The notes below the pieces were generated by a model that was not told where the DNA came from, did not search any database, and saw nothing but the letters and a program-made list of their open reading frames with translations. DNA of 64,000 bases from Serratia marcescens (GTDB lineage: Bacteria > Pseudomonadota > Gammaproteobacteria > Enterobacterales > Enterobacteriaceae). The stretch spans positions 4,588,001-4,652,000 of the forward strand of contig NZ_JARVZZ010000001.1 of NCBI RefSeq assembly GCF_029846115.1. The letters are read 5' to 3'. The position numbers and the translations under genes are program-made. Below, piece after piece: positions 41,088 through 51,732 of the stretch (the stretch's first letter is position 1; every line of letters starts with the position of its first letter).

Positions 41088-41209
41088 ATATCCCCAGAAA
41101 TAGCCAATAAGGTTTGATGGCCGACAATGCCCAGCAAAAAGCCCGCCGAAACGCGCGGTAAAAGATTGTTATTGTTTTATTGCGCCGCAGCGTGCCGCGG
41201 CGCTGAAGG

Positions 41210-43336
41210 TTATTTCTGCGCCTGCCGATCCGCCGCCAGAATAAAGGCGTACTCCAGCGCGCCGTTTTCCAGCCGCGCCAGGCGGCCCGACTTGCCGCCG
41301 TGGCCGGCGGTCATGTCGGTGGAGAGCAGCAGCAGCGAATCACCCTGCTTGAAGCGCCGCAGCTTCGCCACCCATTTGGCCGGTTCCCAATACTGCACCT
41401 GCGAGTCGTACAAGCCGCTGGTAACCAGCAGGTTCGGATAACGCTGCTTGCGCACGTTGTCGTACGGGCTGTAGGACTTCATCAGCGCATAGGCGGCCGG
41501 CTGGTGCGGGTTGCCCCACTCCTCGTATTCGCCGGTGGTGAGTGGAATGCTGTCGTCCAGCATGGTGGTCACCACGTCGACGAACGGCACCTGCGCCACT
41601 ACCGCGTTGTACAGCTGCGGCGCCTGATTGATCACCGCTCCCATCAGCAAGCCGCCGGCGCTGCCGCCCATGGCGTAGATGCGCCCCGGTTGGCCGTAGC
41701 CGTCTTTGATCAGCGCCTGGGTGGCGTCGATGAAGTCGTTGAAGCTGTTCGGTTTGTGCGTCAGCTTGCCCTGTTTGTACCAGCTCTGCCCCAGCTCGCC
41801 GCCGCCGCGCACGTGGATCAGCGCATAGACGAAGCCGCGATCCAGCAGGCTGATGCGGTTGGCGCTGAACGCCGGATCCATGCTCATGCCGTAAGCGCCG
41901 TAGCCGTACACCAGCAGCGGGTTATGCCCGTTTTTGAACAGCGATGTGCGGTACACCAGCGAGACCGGCACCTTCACGCCGTCGCGCGCCGTGACCCAGA
42001 TGCGCTCGCTGTGATACAAGCTGGGATCGACGCCTTTCACTTCCTGCTGCTTCAGCAAGGTGCGCTCGCCCTTGTTCAGATCCCACTCATAGGTGCGGGT
42101 CGGCGTGGTCATCGCCGAATAGCCGTAGCGCAACCGATCGCTGTCCGGCTCCGGGTTATAACCCAGCCAGGCCATGTAGCTGGCGTCGTCGAACGGGATG
42201 GCGCGCTCGGTTTTGCCGTCCCAGCTGATTTGCCGCAGCTGCACCAGCCCGTTGGCGCGCTCCTGCACCACCAGCCAGTCGCGGAACAGGCTGAAGTTCT
42301 CCACCTCGTGCTGCGCCTGCGGTGCGATCAGCGTCTGCCAGGGTTTGCCCACCGCCGCGGTGCGGTACAGGCCAAAGTTCGGATCCTGATGGTTGGAACG
42401 CAGATAGAACTCGCCGCGGTAGTGATCGAGATAGTACTCGCGGCCGTTCTGTCGGGCGGCAAACAGCTGCGGCTCGCGCTGCGGCTGGTTGGCGTCGATC
42501 AGGTGCACCTCGGAGGTGGTGTTACCGCTGATGGTCAGAATCAGATAATCACGCGAGGACGAGCGGCCAAGGCTGAGGTAGAACGCCGGGTCGTTTTCCT
42601 GGTACACCAGCTTATCTTCCGCCGTCGGTGTCCCGTACTGATGGCGATAGACCTGGTACGGCAACAGCGTTTGCGGGTGGTTGCGCACGTAGAACAGGGT
42701 TTGGTTGTCGTTGGCCCACACCATGTTGCCGGAGGTGTTTTCCAGCGTTTCCGGCGACCAGCGTTCGCTGCCTATCTCGCGCAGGGAGATGCGGTATTGG
42801 CGGCGGCCCTGCAGATCTTCGGCCACCGCCAGGCGGCGGTTGTCCTGGCTGACGTCCATCGCCCCCAGGCGATAGTAGGCGTGGCCGGCCGCGCGCCGAT
42901 TGGCGTCCAGCAAGGTTTGCCACGGCGCGTCGGCGGTGAGCGCCTGGCGCTGATACAGCGCGAAATCTTTACCGGCGGCGTAGCTTTCCTGATAGCGATA
43001 GCCGTTGAGCTGATACGGCACCGAACGATCGTCAGGGTTCATGCGGCCCAACATCTCCTGATACAGCGTGGCGCGCAGCTTCTGGTACGGCGCCATCATC
43101 TGCTCGGTATAGCGGTTCTCCGCCTTCAGGTAGTCCAGCACCTTCGGCTCTTTTCGGCTGTCGTCGCGCAGCCAGTAGTAATCGTCGGTGCGCGTCTCGC
43201 CGTGCGCCGTCAGCGCTTTCGGCGCGCGTTCCGCCAACGGCGGCTGCGGTTGCGCCAGCGCGGCGCCAGCGATGCCTAAAGAAAGCCAGAGCGCGGCCGC
43301 GATGCGACGGCGCGGGGTGAATAACAGCGGATTCAT
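41210..43336 (-). CDS. Exported prolyl oligopeptidase family (S9A, oligopeptidase B-like) serine peptidase
   Basis: 708 residues. An N-terminal signal is likely (basic PRRRIAAALWLSLGIAGAAL, then AQ), which cytoplasmic E. coli PtrB lacks. A beta-propeller occupies about 60-430, followed by an alpha/beta-hydrolase domain with the triad Ser559 (MGGSAGGLLMG), Asp644 (GLYDSQVQYWEPAKW) and His679 (MTAGHGGKSGR); these are the OpdB signatures. Ribosome site GAGGG. Lies between the tonB-like gene and the receptor gene. Likely cuts basic peptides in the periplasm; connection with the receptor is inferred. Confidence 0.88.
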   Translation of the reverse strand: MNPLLFTPRRRIAAALWLSLGIAGAALAQPQPPLAERAPKALTAHGETRTDDYYWLRDDSRKEPKVLDYLKAENRYTEQMMAPYQKLRATLYQEMLGRMNPDDRSVPYQLNGYRYQESYAAGKDFALYQRQALTADAPWQTLLDANRRAAGHAYYRLGAMDVSQDNRRLAVAEDLQGRRQYRISLREIGSERWSPETLENTSGNMVWANDNQTLFYVRNHPQTLLPYQVYRHQYGTPTAEDKLVYQENDPAFYLSLGRSSSRDYLILTISGNTTSEVHLIDANQPQREPQLFAARQNGREYYLDHYRGEFYLRSNHQDPNFGLYRTAAVGKPWQTLIAPQAQHEVENFSLFRDWLVVQERANGLVQLRQISWDGKTERAIPFDDASYMAWLGYNPEPDSDRLRYGYSAMTTPTRTYEWDLNKGERTLLKQQEVKGVDPSLYHSERIWVTARDGVKVPVSLVYRTSLFKNGHNPLLVYGYGAYGMSMDPAFSANRISLLDRGFVYALIHVRGGGELGQSWYKQGKLTHKPNSFNDFIDATQALIKDGYGQPGRIYAMGGSAGGLLMGAVINQAPQLYNAVVAQVPFVDVVTTMLDDSIPLTTGEYEEWGNPHQPAAYALMKSYSPYDNVRKQRYPNLLVTSGLYDSQVQYWEPAKWVAKLRRFKQGDSLLLLSTDMTAGHGGKSGRLARLENGALEYAFILAADRQAQK

Positions 43337-43390
43337 AATCCCTCACGAAGTTTGAAGAGGCGCACGACGGCGATGCGGCGCCTGCGGGCA

Positions 43391-44188
43391 TTAACGGCGG
43401 GCGTTCAGCTCCGCCAGATTGAAATCGATCGGCATCGTCACCTTGACGGCCCCCTGCTGCAGCATCTCCGGCGGCGGCGGCGGCAACGGCTGGGCGCGCG
43501 ATACCACCGCCACCGCTTCCCGATCCAGCGACGCGGTGCCGGAACGCACCTGCAGCATGACGTTCGAGACCCGTCCCTGCGCGTCAACGCTGAAGCTGAC
43601 CTGCGGCATGCCGCTGCGCCGGCGGCTGCGGGCATCCAAAGGGTAATCCTTGATGCGGTTCAGTTTGCCTTTCACCAGGCTCTCCCACGACAGTTTGGCC
43701 TGCGCGTTGCTGTTGGCGTCGCTGTTGATCGGTGCGGCGGTCTGGTGGGAAAGCGTCTGCGCCTGCGGTGCGGCGGCGCTGGACGCGGCGGCATTGCGCG
43801 TCTCTTTGGCCTGTTCCTGCGGCTTCGGCTGCGATTTTTGCGGGGGTCGGTGTTCGGCGCGCTTCTTCTGCGCCGTCACGATTTTCGCTTTCTCGGCGTG
43901 CGCCAGCTTGGGCAGATCCGGCTGTTGCTGCTGCTCCGCCGGCTGCGCCGCGGCGGACTCCGCCTGCTGCACGCCCAGCGGCAGCGGCTTGCTTTCCGGC
44001 GCTTCAATCTGCGCCGCCCAGCTCATCATCACCGCCGGCGGTGGCAACACCACCGGCTCCAGCGCCGTCTGCGGCCAGTAAAACAACAGCACCAACGCCG
44101 CGTGCGCCGCCAGAGCGAGCAGCAGGCCGCGCGCCCAGCGCGGCTGCGGCAGTTCAAAGGCCAGGAGGGAGTAAGACTGACTTAACAT
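43391..44188 (-). CDS. TonB-family energy transducer
   Basis: 265 residues. One N-terminal membrane helix (GLLLALAAHAALVLLFYWPQ), a long Pro/Gln/Lys-rich periplasmic spacer (about 65-180) and a C-terminal TonB domain with the YP motif (IKDYPLDARSRRRSGMPQVS, then VSNVMLQVRSGTASLDREAV). Resembles HasB-type dedicated TonB proteins in size and plan. A good Fur box precedes it, and it lies 54 bases before the peptidase, so it probably energises the downstream receptor. The ribosome site is weak. Confidence 0.88.
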   Translation of the reverse strand: MLSQSYSLLAFELPQPRWARGLLLALAAHAALVLLFYWPQTALEPVVLPPPAVMMSWAAQIEAPESKPLPLGVQQAESAAAQPAEQQQQPDLPKLAHAEKAKIVTAQKKRAEHRPPQKSQPKPQEQAKETRNAAASSAAAPQAQTLSHQTAAPINSDANSNAQAKLSWESLVKGKLNRIKDYPLDARSRRRSGMPQVSFSVDAQGRVSNVMLQVRSGTASLDREAVAVVSRAQPLPPPPPEMLQQGAVKVTMPIDFNLAELNARR

Positions 44189-44234
44189 AGGGGCATTAGC
44201 TTTGCTTAATTGCGAATGATTGCAGATAACATTT

Positions 44235-44253
44235 ACTAATGATAATCATTTGC
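44235..44253 (-). promoter_or_regulatory. Fur box upstream of the tonB-like gene
   Basis: ACTAATGATAATCATTTGC matches the 19-base Fur consensus at 15 positions. It is 46 bases upstream of the start codon, consistent with a promoter driving tonB-peptidase-receptor separately from chaN. Confidence 0.82.
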
Positions 44254-44291
44254 AAATATAATTAACACCCCTTTTCACTGTCTTAACGTAT

Positions 44292-45134
44292 TCATTTCAC
44301 TGATGGTGTGAGCCACAGGTAGTCTGCGGTGTTCGCATCGACCTGTACGCCCTGCTCCGCCAGCATCAGCACCGTCGGCGCCGCCGCTGGTTGCAGATCC
44401 CGCACGTGCAGCGGCACCCCCACCGATTTGGCGGCGTGATAGCCGCCGGCGATCAGCAGCGCGGGCGTGGGCGCCGCCAGCAGACGTTCCGCCATGCGCC
44501 GGTCGCGCTGCTGCTGGATCGCCAGCATCGCATGCAGCTGGTCGGCCTCAATCTTGCCGCCGTGCGAAGTGCGGATGGTCTCTTCCAGCGCCTTGCGCAC
44601 CGCCGGCTGCGCCGATAGTTGCCCCGCCGGGAATTGCGGCTGCTGATAGAACGCCGTAATCTCGCTGCGATCCAGATTGGCCGACCACAGCGGGTAAGGC
44701 GCGCGCATCGCCGCCATCGTCACCCCGCCATACAGCGCCCACTTCCAGCCCGGCTGCCAGGCGATCAGCTCCGCTACGCGGCCGTCGCGCACCGTCGGAT
44801 CGCTCTGCAACCACTGCTTCACCTTGTCGACCTGCGCCTGCTGGTTCGGGTTGATCATCTCCATCAGCACGCTGCCCTGCGGCCGCCGCAGCGGTAACTG
44901 CTGCACCAGCCATTCCTCAATCTGATGGTGGTAAGGATTGTCATGCTTCTCCCCCAGGATCACCCGCGGCTGCTGCGCCAGTCGCGTCAACAGCTGCTCC
45001 GGCGTCAGGGTCGCGCCGCTGTGCAGATCGGTGATACTCCCCAAACTCGCGACGTCGCTGGCCGGCGCCTTCACCGGCGTTTGGCTGCAGGCGCCGAGCG
45101 CCAACGCCGCCAATAAAATCAGGTATCTCATCAT
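44292..45134 (-). CDS. chaN: ChaN-family heme-binding lipoprotein
   Basis: 280 residues. Lipobox ALGAC with Cys at 16 (from the first Met). ChaN domain features RVILGEKHDNPYHHQIEEWL and LLIAGGYHAAKSVGVP. Campylobacter ChaN is an iron-regulated lipoprotein that binds two stacked hemes. First gene of the cluster, with a strong Fur box upstream. Two adjacent ATG codons (45134 and 45131) are both possible starts; the GGGG ribosome site slightly favours the second. Confidence 0.88.
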   Translation of the reverse strand: MMRYLILLAALALGACSQTPVKAPASDVASLGSITDLHSGATLTPEQLLTRLAQQPRVILGEKHDNPYHHQIEEWLVQQLPLRRPQGSVLMEMINPNQQAQVDKVKQWLQSDPTVRDGRVAELIAWQPGWKWALYGGVTMAAMRAPYPLWSANLDRSEITAFYQQPQFPAGQLSAQPAVRKALEETIRTSHGGKIEADQLHAMLAIQQQRDRRMAERLLAAPTPALLIAGGYHAAKSVGVPLHVRDLQPAAAPTVLMLAEQGVQVDANTADYLWLTPSVK

Positions 45135-45166
45135 GTTGCCCCATTATCGAAAATGGCGACATTATA

Positions 45167-45185
45167 GATAATAATTATCATTTGC
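45167..45185 (-). promoter_or_regulatory. Fur box upstream of chaN
   Basis: GATAATAATTATCATTTGC matches the Fur consensus at 15 of 19 positions and lies 33 bases before the chaN start. It and the box at 44235-44253 share the same right half, ATCATTTGC. Confidence 0.85.
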
Positions 45186-45276
45186 ATATAGATCCGGCTT
45201 AACGATTTTTTTACGCGGCGATCGCCGGCTGCGCATTGCGTTGAAAAAGCATTGCGGGTATAACCAATAGCCATTC

Positions 45277-45300
45277 AGATATTTAGACGTCTATACGGAT
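45277..45300 (+). promoter_or_regulatory. MetJ operator (met boxes) upstream of mmuP
   Basis: A perfect met box AGACGTCT at 45285-45292 is flanked by two degenerate 8-mers in register, AGATATTT and ATACGGAT (five of eight each). Tandem met boxes are bound by MetJ with S-adenosylmethionine. It ends nine bases before the start codon and would block transcription or initiation of mmuPM. Confidence 0.78.
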
Positions 45301-45308
45301 AGATTATT

Positions 45309-46718
45309 ATGCAACCATCGGCACCCGCCGCAGGACAGTTCAAACGCAGCATGAAGGCCCGGCACCTGGTGATGCTGTCGCTGGGCGGCGTGATCGGCAC
45401 CGGGCTGTTTTTCAACACCGGCTACATCATCTCCACCACCGGGGCGCTCGGCACGCTGCTGGCCTACCTGATCGGCGCGCTGGTGGTGTATCTGGTGATG
45501 CTGTGCCTGGGCGAGCTGTCGGTGGCGATGCCGGAAACCGGCGCTTTTCACGTCTATGCTTCGCGCTATCTGGGGCCGGCCACCGGCTATGCCGTCGCCT
45601 GGCTGTATTGGCTCACCTGGACGGTGGCGCTCGGCTCCAGCCTGACCGCCGCCGGATTCTGCATGCAGTACTGGTTCCCGCAGTCGCCGGTGTGGCTGTG
45701 GTGCCTGATCTTCTGCGCGGCCATTTTTCTGCTCAACGTGGTGACCACCCGTTTTTTCGCCGAAAGCGAATTCTGGTTTTCGCTGATCAAAGTGGTGACC
45801 ATTCTGGCGTTTATCATTCTGGGCGGCGCCGCCATGTTCGGCCTGCTGCCGATGAAAGACGGCACGCCGGCGCCGTTCCTGCATAACCTGACCGCTTCCG
45901 GCTGGCTGCCGCACGGCACGCTGCCGATCCTGATGACCATGGTGGCGGTGAACTTCGCCTTCTCCGGCACGGAACTGATCGGCATCGCCGCCGGTGAAAC
46001 CGAAAACCCGGAAAAAGTCGTGCCGCTGGCGATCCGCACCACGGTGATCCGCCTGATGCTGTTCTTTATCGGCACGGTCTTCGTGCTGGCGGCGTTGATC
46101 CCGATGGATCAGGCGGGGATCGTCAAAAGCCCGTTCGTGCTGGTGTTTGAACGCATCGGCGTGCCTTACGCCGCCGATATCTTCAACTTCGTGATCCTGA
46201 CCGCCATCCTGTCGGCGGCCAACTCCGGCCTGTACGCCTCGGGGCGCATGCTGTGGTCGCTGGCCCACCAGCGCACCCTGCCGGCCTACTTTGCGCGCGT
46301 CAATGCACGTGGCATTCCGATCAACGCCCTGACCTTCAGCATGCTCGGCGGCGTGCTGGCGCTGCTGACCAGCGTGATCGCGCCGGACACGGTGTTTGTC
46401 GCCCTGTCGGCGATCTCCGGTTTTGCGGTGGTGGCGGTGTGGCTGAGCATCTGCGCGGCCCACTTTGCTTTCCGCCGCGCCTACCTGCGCAGCGGCCAGC
46501 CGATAAGCGGCCTGAAATACCGCGCCCCCGGTTACCCGCTGACGCCGATCCTCGGCTTTGCGCTGTGCCTGCTGGCCTGCATCGGGCTGGCGTTCGATCC
46601 GGAGCAGCGCATTGCGCTCTACTGCGGGCTGCCGTTCGTCGCCCTGTGCTACCTCACCTATTTCCTGACCCGGCGCGCCGGGCAAAAAACCGCTTTGGGA
46701 GAACAACATGTCGGTTAA
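45309..46718 (+). CDS. mmuP: S-methylmethionine permease MmuP
   Basis: APC-family inner-membrane transporter. 469 residues, about 12 membrane spans. It begins [20 protein letters not shown] after a short tail and contains [20 protein letters not shown] and [20 protein letters not shown], typical of this amino-acid permease group. Identity as MmuP rests on the adjoining mmuM, with an 11-base overlap, and on the MetJ operator. Confidence 0.92.
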   Translation: MQPSAPAAGQFKRSMKARHLVMLSLGGVIGTGLFFNTGYIISTTGALGTLLAYLIGALVVYLVMLCLGELSVAMPETGAFHVYASRYLGPATGYAVAWLYWLTWTVALGSSLTAAGFCMQYWFPQSPVWLWCLIFCAAIFLLNVVTTRFFAESEFWFSLIKVVTILAFIILGGAAMFGLLPMKDGTPAPFLHNLTASGWLPHGTLPILMTMVAVNFAFSGTELIGIAAGETENPEKVVPLAIRTTVIRLMLFFIGTVFVLAALIPMDQAGIVKSPFVLVFERIGVPYAADIFNFVILTAILSAANSGLYASGRMLWSLAHQRTLPAYFARVNARGIPINALTFSMLGGVLALLTSVIAPDTVFVALSAISGFAVVAVWLSICAAHFAFRRAYLRSGQPISGLKYRAPGYPLTPILGFALCLLACIGLAFDPEQRIALYCGLPFVALCYLTYFLTRRAGQKTALGEQHVG

Positions 46719-47646
46719 TAACCCCGTCGCCCGCCTGCTGGCCGAACACCCCACGCTGATCCTGGACGGCGCGCTGGCCACCGAGCTGGAAGCGCGCGGC
46801 TGCGATCTGACCGATCCGCTCTGGTCGGCCAAAGTGCTGATTGAAAATCCCGAGCTTATCTATCAGGTGCATCTCGATTATTTCAACGCCGGCGCCCACT
46901 GCGCCATCACCGCCAGCTATCAGGCCACGCCGCAGGGCTTCTTACGCCGCGGCCTGGATCAGGATCGGTCGCTGGCGCTGATCGCCAAAAGCGTGCAGCT
47001 GGCGCAACGCGCGCGCCGCGATTATCTGGCCGGGCACCCGCAGGCCGCGCCGCTGCTGATCGCTGGTTCGGTGGGCCCGTACGGCGCCTATCTGGCCGAC
47101 GGCTCGGAATACCGCGGCGACTACCGGCTGGCGCAGGATGACATGATCGCCTTCCACCGCCCGCGTATTGCAGCCCTGGCCGCCGCCGGCGTCGATCTGC
47201 TGGCCTGCGAAACGCTGCCGTCGTTCGCCGAACTGCAGGCGCTGCTGACGCTGCTGCAGGAATTCCCGACGCTCGGCGCCTGGTTCGCCTTCACCCTGCG
47301 CGACAGCCAACACCTCAGCGACGGCACGCCGCTGACGGAGGTCCTGTCCGCGCTGCGCGGCAACCCACAGGTGTTGGCCATCGGCATCAACTGCATCGCG
47401 CTGGACAAGGTCGCCCCGGCGCTGCGCCAACTGGGTGCGCTGGCCGACAAACCGCTGCTGGTTTACCCGAACTCCGGCGAGCACTACGATGCGGTGAGCA
47501 AAACCTGGCACGCCTGCGGCGGCGAGCACGGCAGCCTGGCCGATCAGGCGACGGAGTGGCGCACGCTCGGCGCACAATTGATCGGCGGCTGTTGCCGCAC
47601 CACCCCGCAGGATATCCGCGCCATCGCCGCACGCTGCAAGGCATAA
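46708..47646 (+). CDS. mmuM: Homocysteine S-methyltransferase MmuM
   Basis: Transfers methyl from S-methylmethionine or S-adenosylmethionine to homocysteine, giving methionine. 312 residues. Zinc-binding cysteines are in IGINCIALD and [18 protein letters not shown]-terminal [15 protein letters not shown] is the family start. AGAACAACATG: weak ribosome site, so translation is probably coupled to mmuP. Confidence 0.96.
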   Translation: MSVNNPVARLLAEHPTLILDGALATELEARGCDLTDPLWSAKVLIENPELIYQVHLDYFNAGAHCAITASYQATPQGFLRRGLDQDRSLALIAKSVQLAQRARRDYLAGHPQAAPLLIAGSVGPYGAYLADGSEYRGDYRLAQDDMIAFHRPRIAALAAAGVDLLACETLPSFAELQALLTLLQEFPTLGAWFAFTLRDSQHLSDGTPLTEVLSALRGNPQVLAIGINCIALDKVAPALRQLGALADKPLLVYPNSGEHYDAVSKTWHACGGEHGSLADQATEWRTLGAQLIGGCCRTTPQDIRAIAARCKA

Positions 47647-47677
47647 AAAAGCCCCCGGCGCCAGCGGCGCAGGGGGC
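47645..47677 (-). terminator. Terminator of maeB
   Basis: On the minus strand GCCCCCTGCGCCGCTGG continues to GCGCCGGGGGC followed by TTTTTT, 19 bases beyond the maeB stop. It sits directly after the convergent mmuM stop and can protect both genes. Confidence 0.88.
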
Positions 47678-47695
47678 CAGTCACTCAACCTGGGC

Positions 47696-49975
<2,280 letters not shown>

Positions 49976-50189
49976 TATGGATTCCTTTGTTTTTTGCTTT
50001 TATGTTGAGGTAAGGCTTTGAGGCTGCGCCCTGCCGTGGGCCGTGGCGCCCAAGTACAATGACAGGGCACAGCCTTGAAGTATAGTGAGAGAAACATCAC
50101 AAACTTTGAAGCGCGCCATAACCTGGGTCGAAAGACCGTTTTAAAAGTAAAAAAAGAAGGTCTGCGGGACGCGCAAAGAAACGCCGCCG
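49976..50189. other. Gap between maeB and the chi cassette
   Basis: 214 bases containing the maeB promoter on the minus strand. A GCCGTC-agtgc-GACGGC hairpin at 50186-50202 overlaps the chiZ stop codon and could end the chiWXYZ transcript. No gene seen. Confidence 0.45.
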
Positions 50190-50453
50190 TCAGTGCGACG
50201 GCAGCGTGGCGCGCCAGGCGTTGAGCGTCTCCACCTGACCGGCGCAAATGTGTAACGAGGTTTGTAACGCCAGGGTATAGCTTACCGCATCGCCCCAGGT
50301 CTCGCCTTGCAGCTGCGGTTGCTCACAGAGCGCAAACACCGACTCAGGGGGCAACAGCGGCACGGCCTGGGGCGCCGGCGGCCGGGCGCAGGAGCTCAAG
50401 CACAGCGCCAGGCAGAGGCTGAGCAGCGCAGGGATCGTTTTTAATCGCTTCAC
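50190..50453 (-). CDS. chiZ: ChiZ, outer-membrane spanin (Rz1-like) lipoprotein
   Basis: 87 residues from a GTG start at 50453 with AGAGGA seven bases upstream. Signal and lipobox LCLSSC (Cys at 22), followed by a Pro-rich segment (ARPPAPQAVPLLPP), the usual o-spanin plan. Its first 110 bases lie inside chiY in another frame, the same nested layout as phage Rz/Rz1. Last gene of chiWXYZ, which in S. marcescens is needed for chitinase release; the spanin should link to ChiY across the periplasm. Confidence 0.85.
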   Translation of the reverse strand: MKRLKTIPALLSLCLALCLSSCARPPAPQAVPLLPPESVFALCEQPQLQGETWGDAVSYTLALQTSLHICAGQVETLNAWRATLPSH

Positions 50454-50724
50454 GGTATTTCCTCTGATAAGCCTCGTGCTGTTGGCGCAGCTGCCGTTCC
50501 TGCCGCTGCTGCGCCGCCATCAGCACACGGTTTTGCGCATCCTGGGTCTGCAGGGTGGCGATCAGCCCGGCCTGCTGCGCCAGGCTTTTTTGCAGTTCCT
50601 CCGCCTGTTGCCGCGCAGACGCCAACTGGTGCGACAACAGCGAGCTGTAGCTACCAAGGCAGATAGCCGCCAGCAGCAACAGCAACAACCCGCCCTGCAT
50701 CAGTTTTTGCAGCCAGCCGCTCAT
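50344..50724 (-). CDS. chiY: ChiY, inner-membrane spanin (Rz-like)
   Basis: 126 residues: N-terminal membrane anchor (LLLLLLAAICLGSYSSLL) and a long charged coiled coil (about 35-100, e.g. QQAEELQKSLAQQAGLIATL and QRQERQLRQQHEAYQRKY). Start ATG 50724 overlaps the chiX stop by four bases; the frame continues upstream to 50862 but that part is chiX read out of frame. The C-terminal third overlaps chiZ. Confidence 0.85.
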   Translation of the reverse strand: MSGWLQKLMQGGLLLLLLAAICLGSYSSLLSHQLASARQQAEELQKSLAQQAGLIATLQTQDAQNRVLMAAQQRQERQLRQQHEAYQRKYREAIKNDPCAAQPLPGAVLELLRPAAGAPGRAAVAP

Positions 50725-51122
50725 GCCGGGTAATCCCGAAACGGCAGTTGGAAGTGCGGGCCATCCTTGAGGGTTTTCCACTCGCCGCCCCATTCGACGT
50801 TGATGCCGCATTCGCGCGCCGCGCGCCGCACCGCCACCGCAATCTGCGCGTAGTAATCCCACTCCCAGGAGACCACGCCCGCCGGCATCGCCACCACGTC
50901 CACCGCGTGGCCGGTCAGGTGGCGGCTGCGCAACGTTTGGCTGCTGCCGGCGCGCACCATTTCCCGCTGGCGCGACATGCTGCGCAGCCCCTCGCTGACG
51001 GAGAACGGCACCAGCGAATAACGCAGCGCCAGACGAATAACGCGCACCAGATCCGGGTGCACGCCACGCAGGTTCTCTTCACTGCGGGCGGTAAAGCGAA
51101 TATCTTCGATGTCATTTAACAT
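50721..51122 (-). CDS. chiX: ChiX, L-Ala-D-Glu endopeptidase (M15-type)
   Basis: 133 residues. Zinc site SRHLTGHAVDVVAMP (His...Asp) and a C-terminal PHFQLP (His), typical of phage-type VanY/M15 endopeptidases. No signal peptide, so it needs the holin ChiW to reach the wall. Start ATG 51122 (MLNDIEDIRF) has GGGG upstream and overlaps the chiW end by 11 bases. In S. marcescens, ChiX and ChiW are required for secretion of ChiA, ChiB and CBP21. It should not be confused with the chitin-related small RNA also called ChiX. Confidence 0.88.
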   Translation of the reverse strand: MLNDIEDIRFTARSEENLRGVHPDLVRVIRLALRYSLVPFSVSEGLRSMSRQREMVRAGSSQTLRSRHLTGHAVDVVAMPAGVVSWEWDYYAQIAVAVRRAARECGINVEWGGEWKTLKDGPHFQLPFRDYPA

Positions 51123-51438
51123 TTTTAAACCCCGTTTTTTTACCAATGAATTTCTTAATTAAGGCGTTGATGTAATCCGCCCCCATAAAGCCAATCAGCA
51201 CGCTGGCTAAATTCGCCCACTTTAATTCCAGACCCATCAGTGCCAGCGCATCGCGCACCGTCCAGGCCAATAACGCGCACATCGCCGCATTCAATAAACG
51301 GCGCCGAATGCCCACGTTGCGATAGGCGCCGTGCAATAACGCCATTACGCCGGCCAGAATGGCGTTCAATACCGGCTGCAGATATTCACATACTCGCTGG
51401 ACTATTAAGCCAACAGCGTCAGGCTCTATGCTGGACAT
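51112..51438 (-). CDS. chiW: ChiW, holin-like membrane protein
   Basis: 108 residues with two or three hydrophobic segments (VLNAILAGVMALLHG, LLNAAMCALLAWTVRDALAL, LASVLIGFMGADYINALI) and a basic C-terminus (KKFIGKKTGFKNVK), like phage holins. AGGAG nine bases before ATG 51438. First gene of chiWXYZ, divergent from chiB; expected to form the inner-membrane path for ChiX. Confidence 0.87.
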   Translation of the reverse strand: MSSIEPDAVGLIVQRVCEYLQPVLNAILAGVMALLHGAYRNVGIRRRLLNAAMCALLAWTVRDALALMGLELKWANLASVLIGFMGADYINALIKKFIGKKTGFKNVK

Positions 51439-51732
51439 AGCTCATCTCCTTTTTTTATTTTTAATTAAATGCCAATCACGGCCGGTGGGACATCGGATAA
51501 TCAGAATCTAGTTAAGGATGCTATGACAAAGCAAATGAATAAATACAGGCCCTACGGTCGAATTCATTCATGCTGAACGCTGGCACAACACCTAGACGCT
51601 AATGCAGGCGGCGGTAAATAAAAATTCATTGTTATCGTGATTTATTTCGACTTTTGTTTTCACCAAAAATAAACATTAATGGCTGTGGGAAATAGTTCCC
51701 CACCCTAAAAACATCCACTCTGGAGAAATGCC
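51439..51732. promoter_or_regulatory. Divergent control region chiW/chiB
   Basis: 294 AT-rich bases between the export cassette and its substrate gene. It should contain both promoters and probably a ChiR site. A GTGGGAA-tag-TTCCCCAC hairpin (51685-51703, one bulge) lies in the likely chiB leader 30 bases before the start codon. Confidence 0.55.

Noticed and set aside
41300..43279. 659-codon plus-strand frame
   Set aside because: Antisense to the S9 peptidase, whose catalytic triad is intact on the minus strand.
43391..44188. hasB of the has hemophore operon
   Set aside because: Similar plan, but no hasI, hasS, hasR, hasA, hasD or hasE genes are adjacent; the neighbours are an S9 peptidase and ChaN.
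50190..51438. Prophage remnant
   Set aside because: Lysis-type genes only, intact and divergent from chiB; fits ChiWXYZ, not a decaying prophage.
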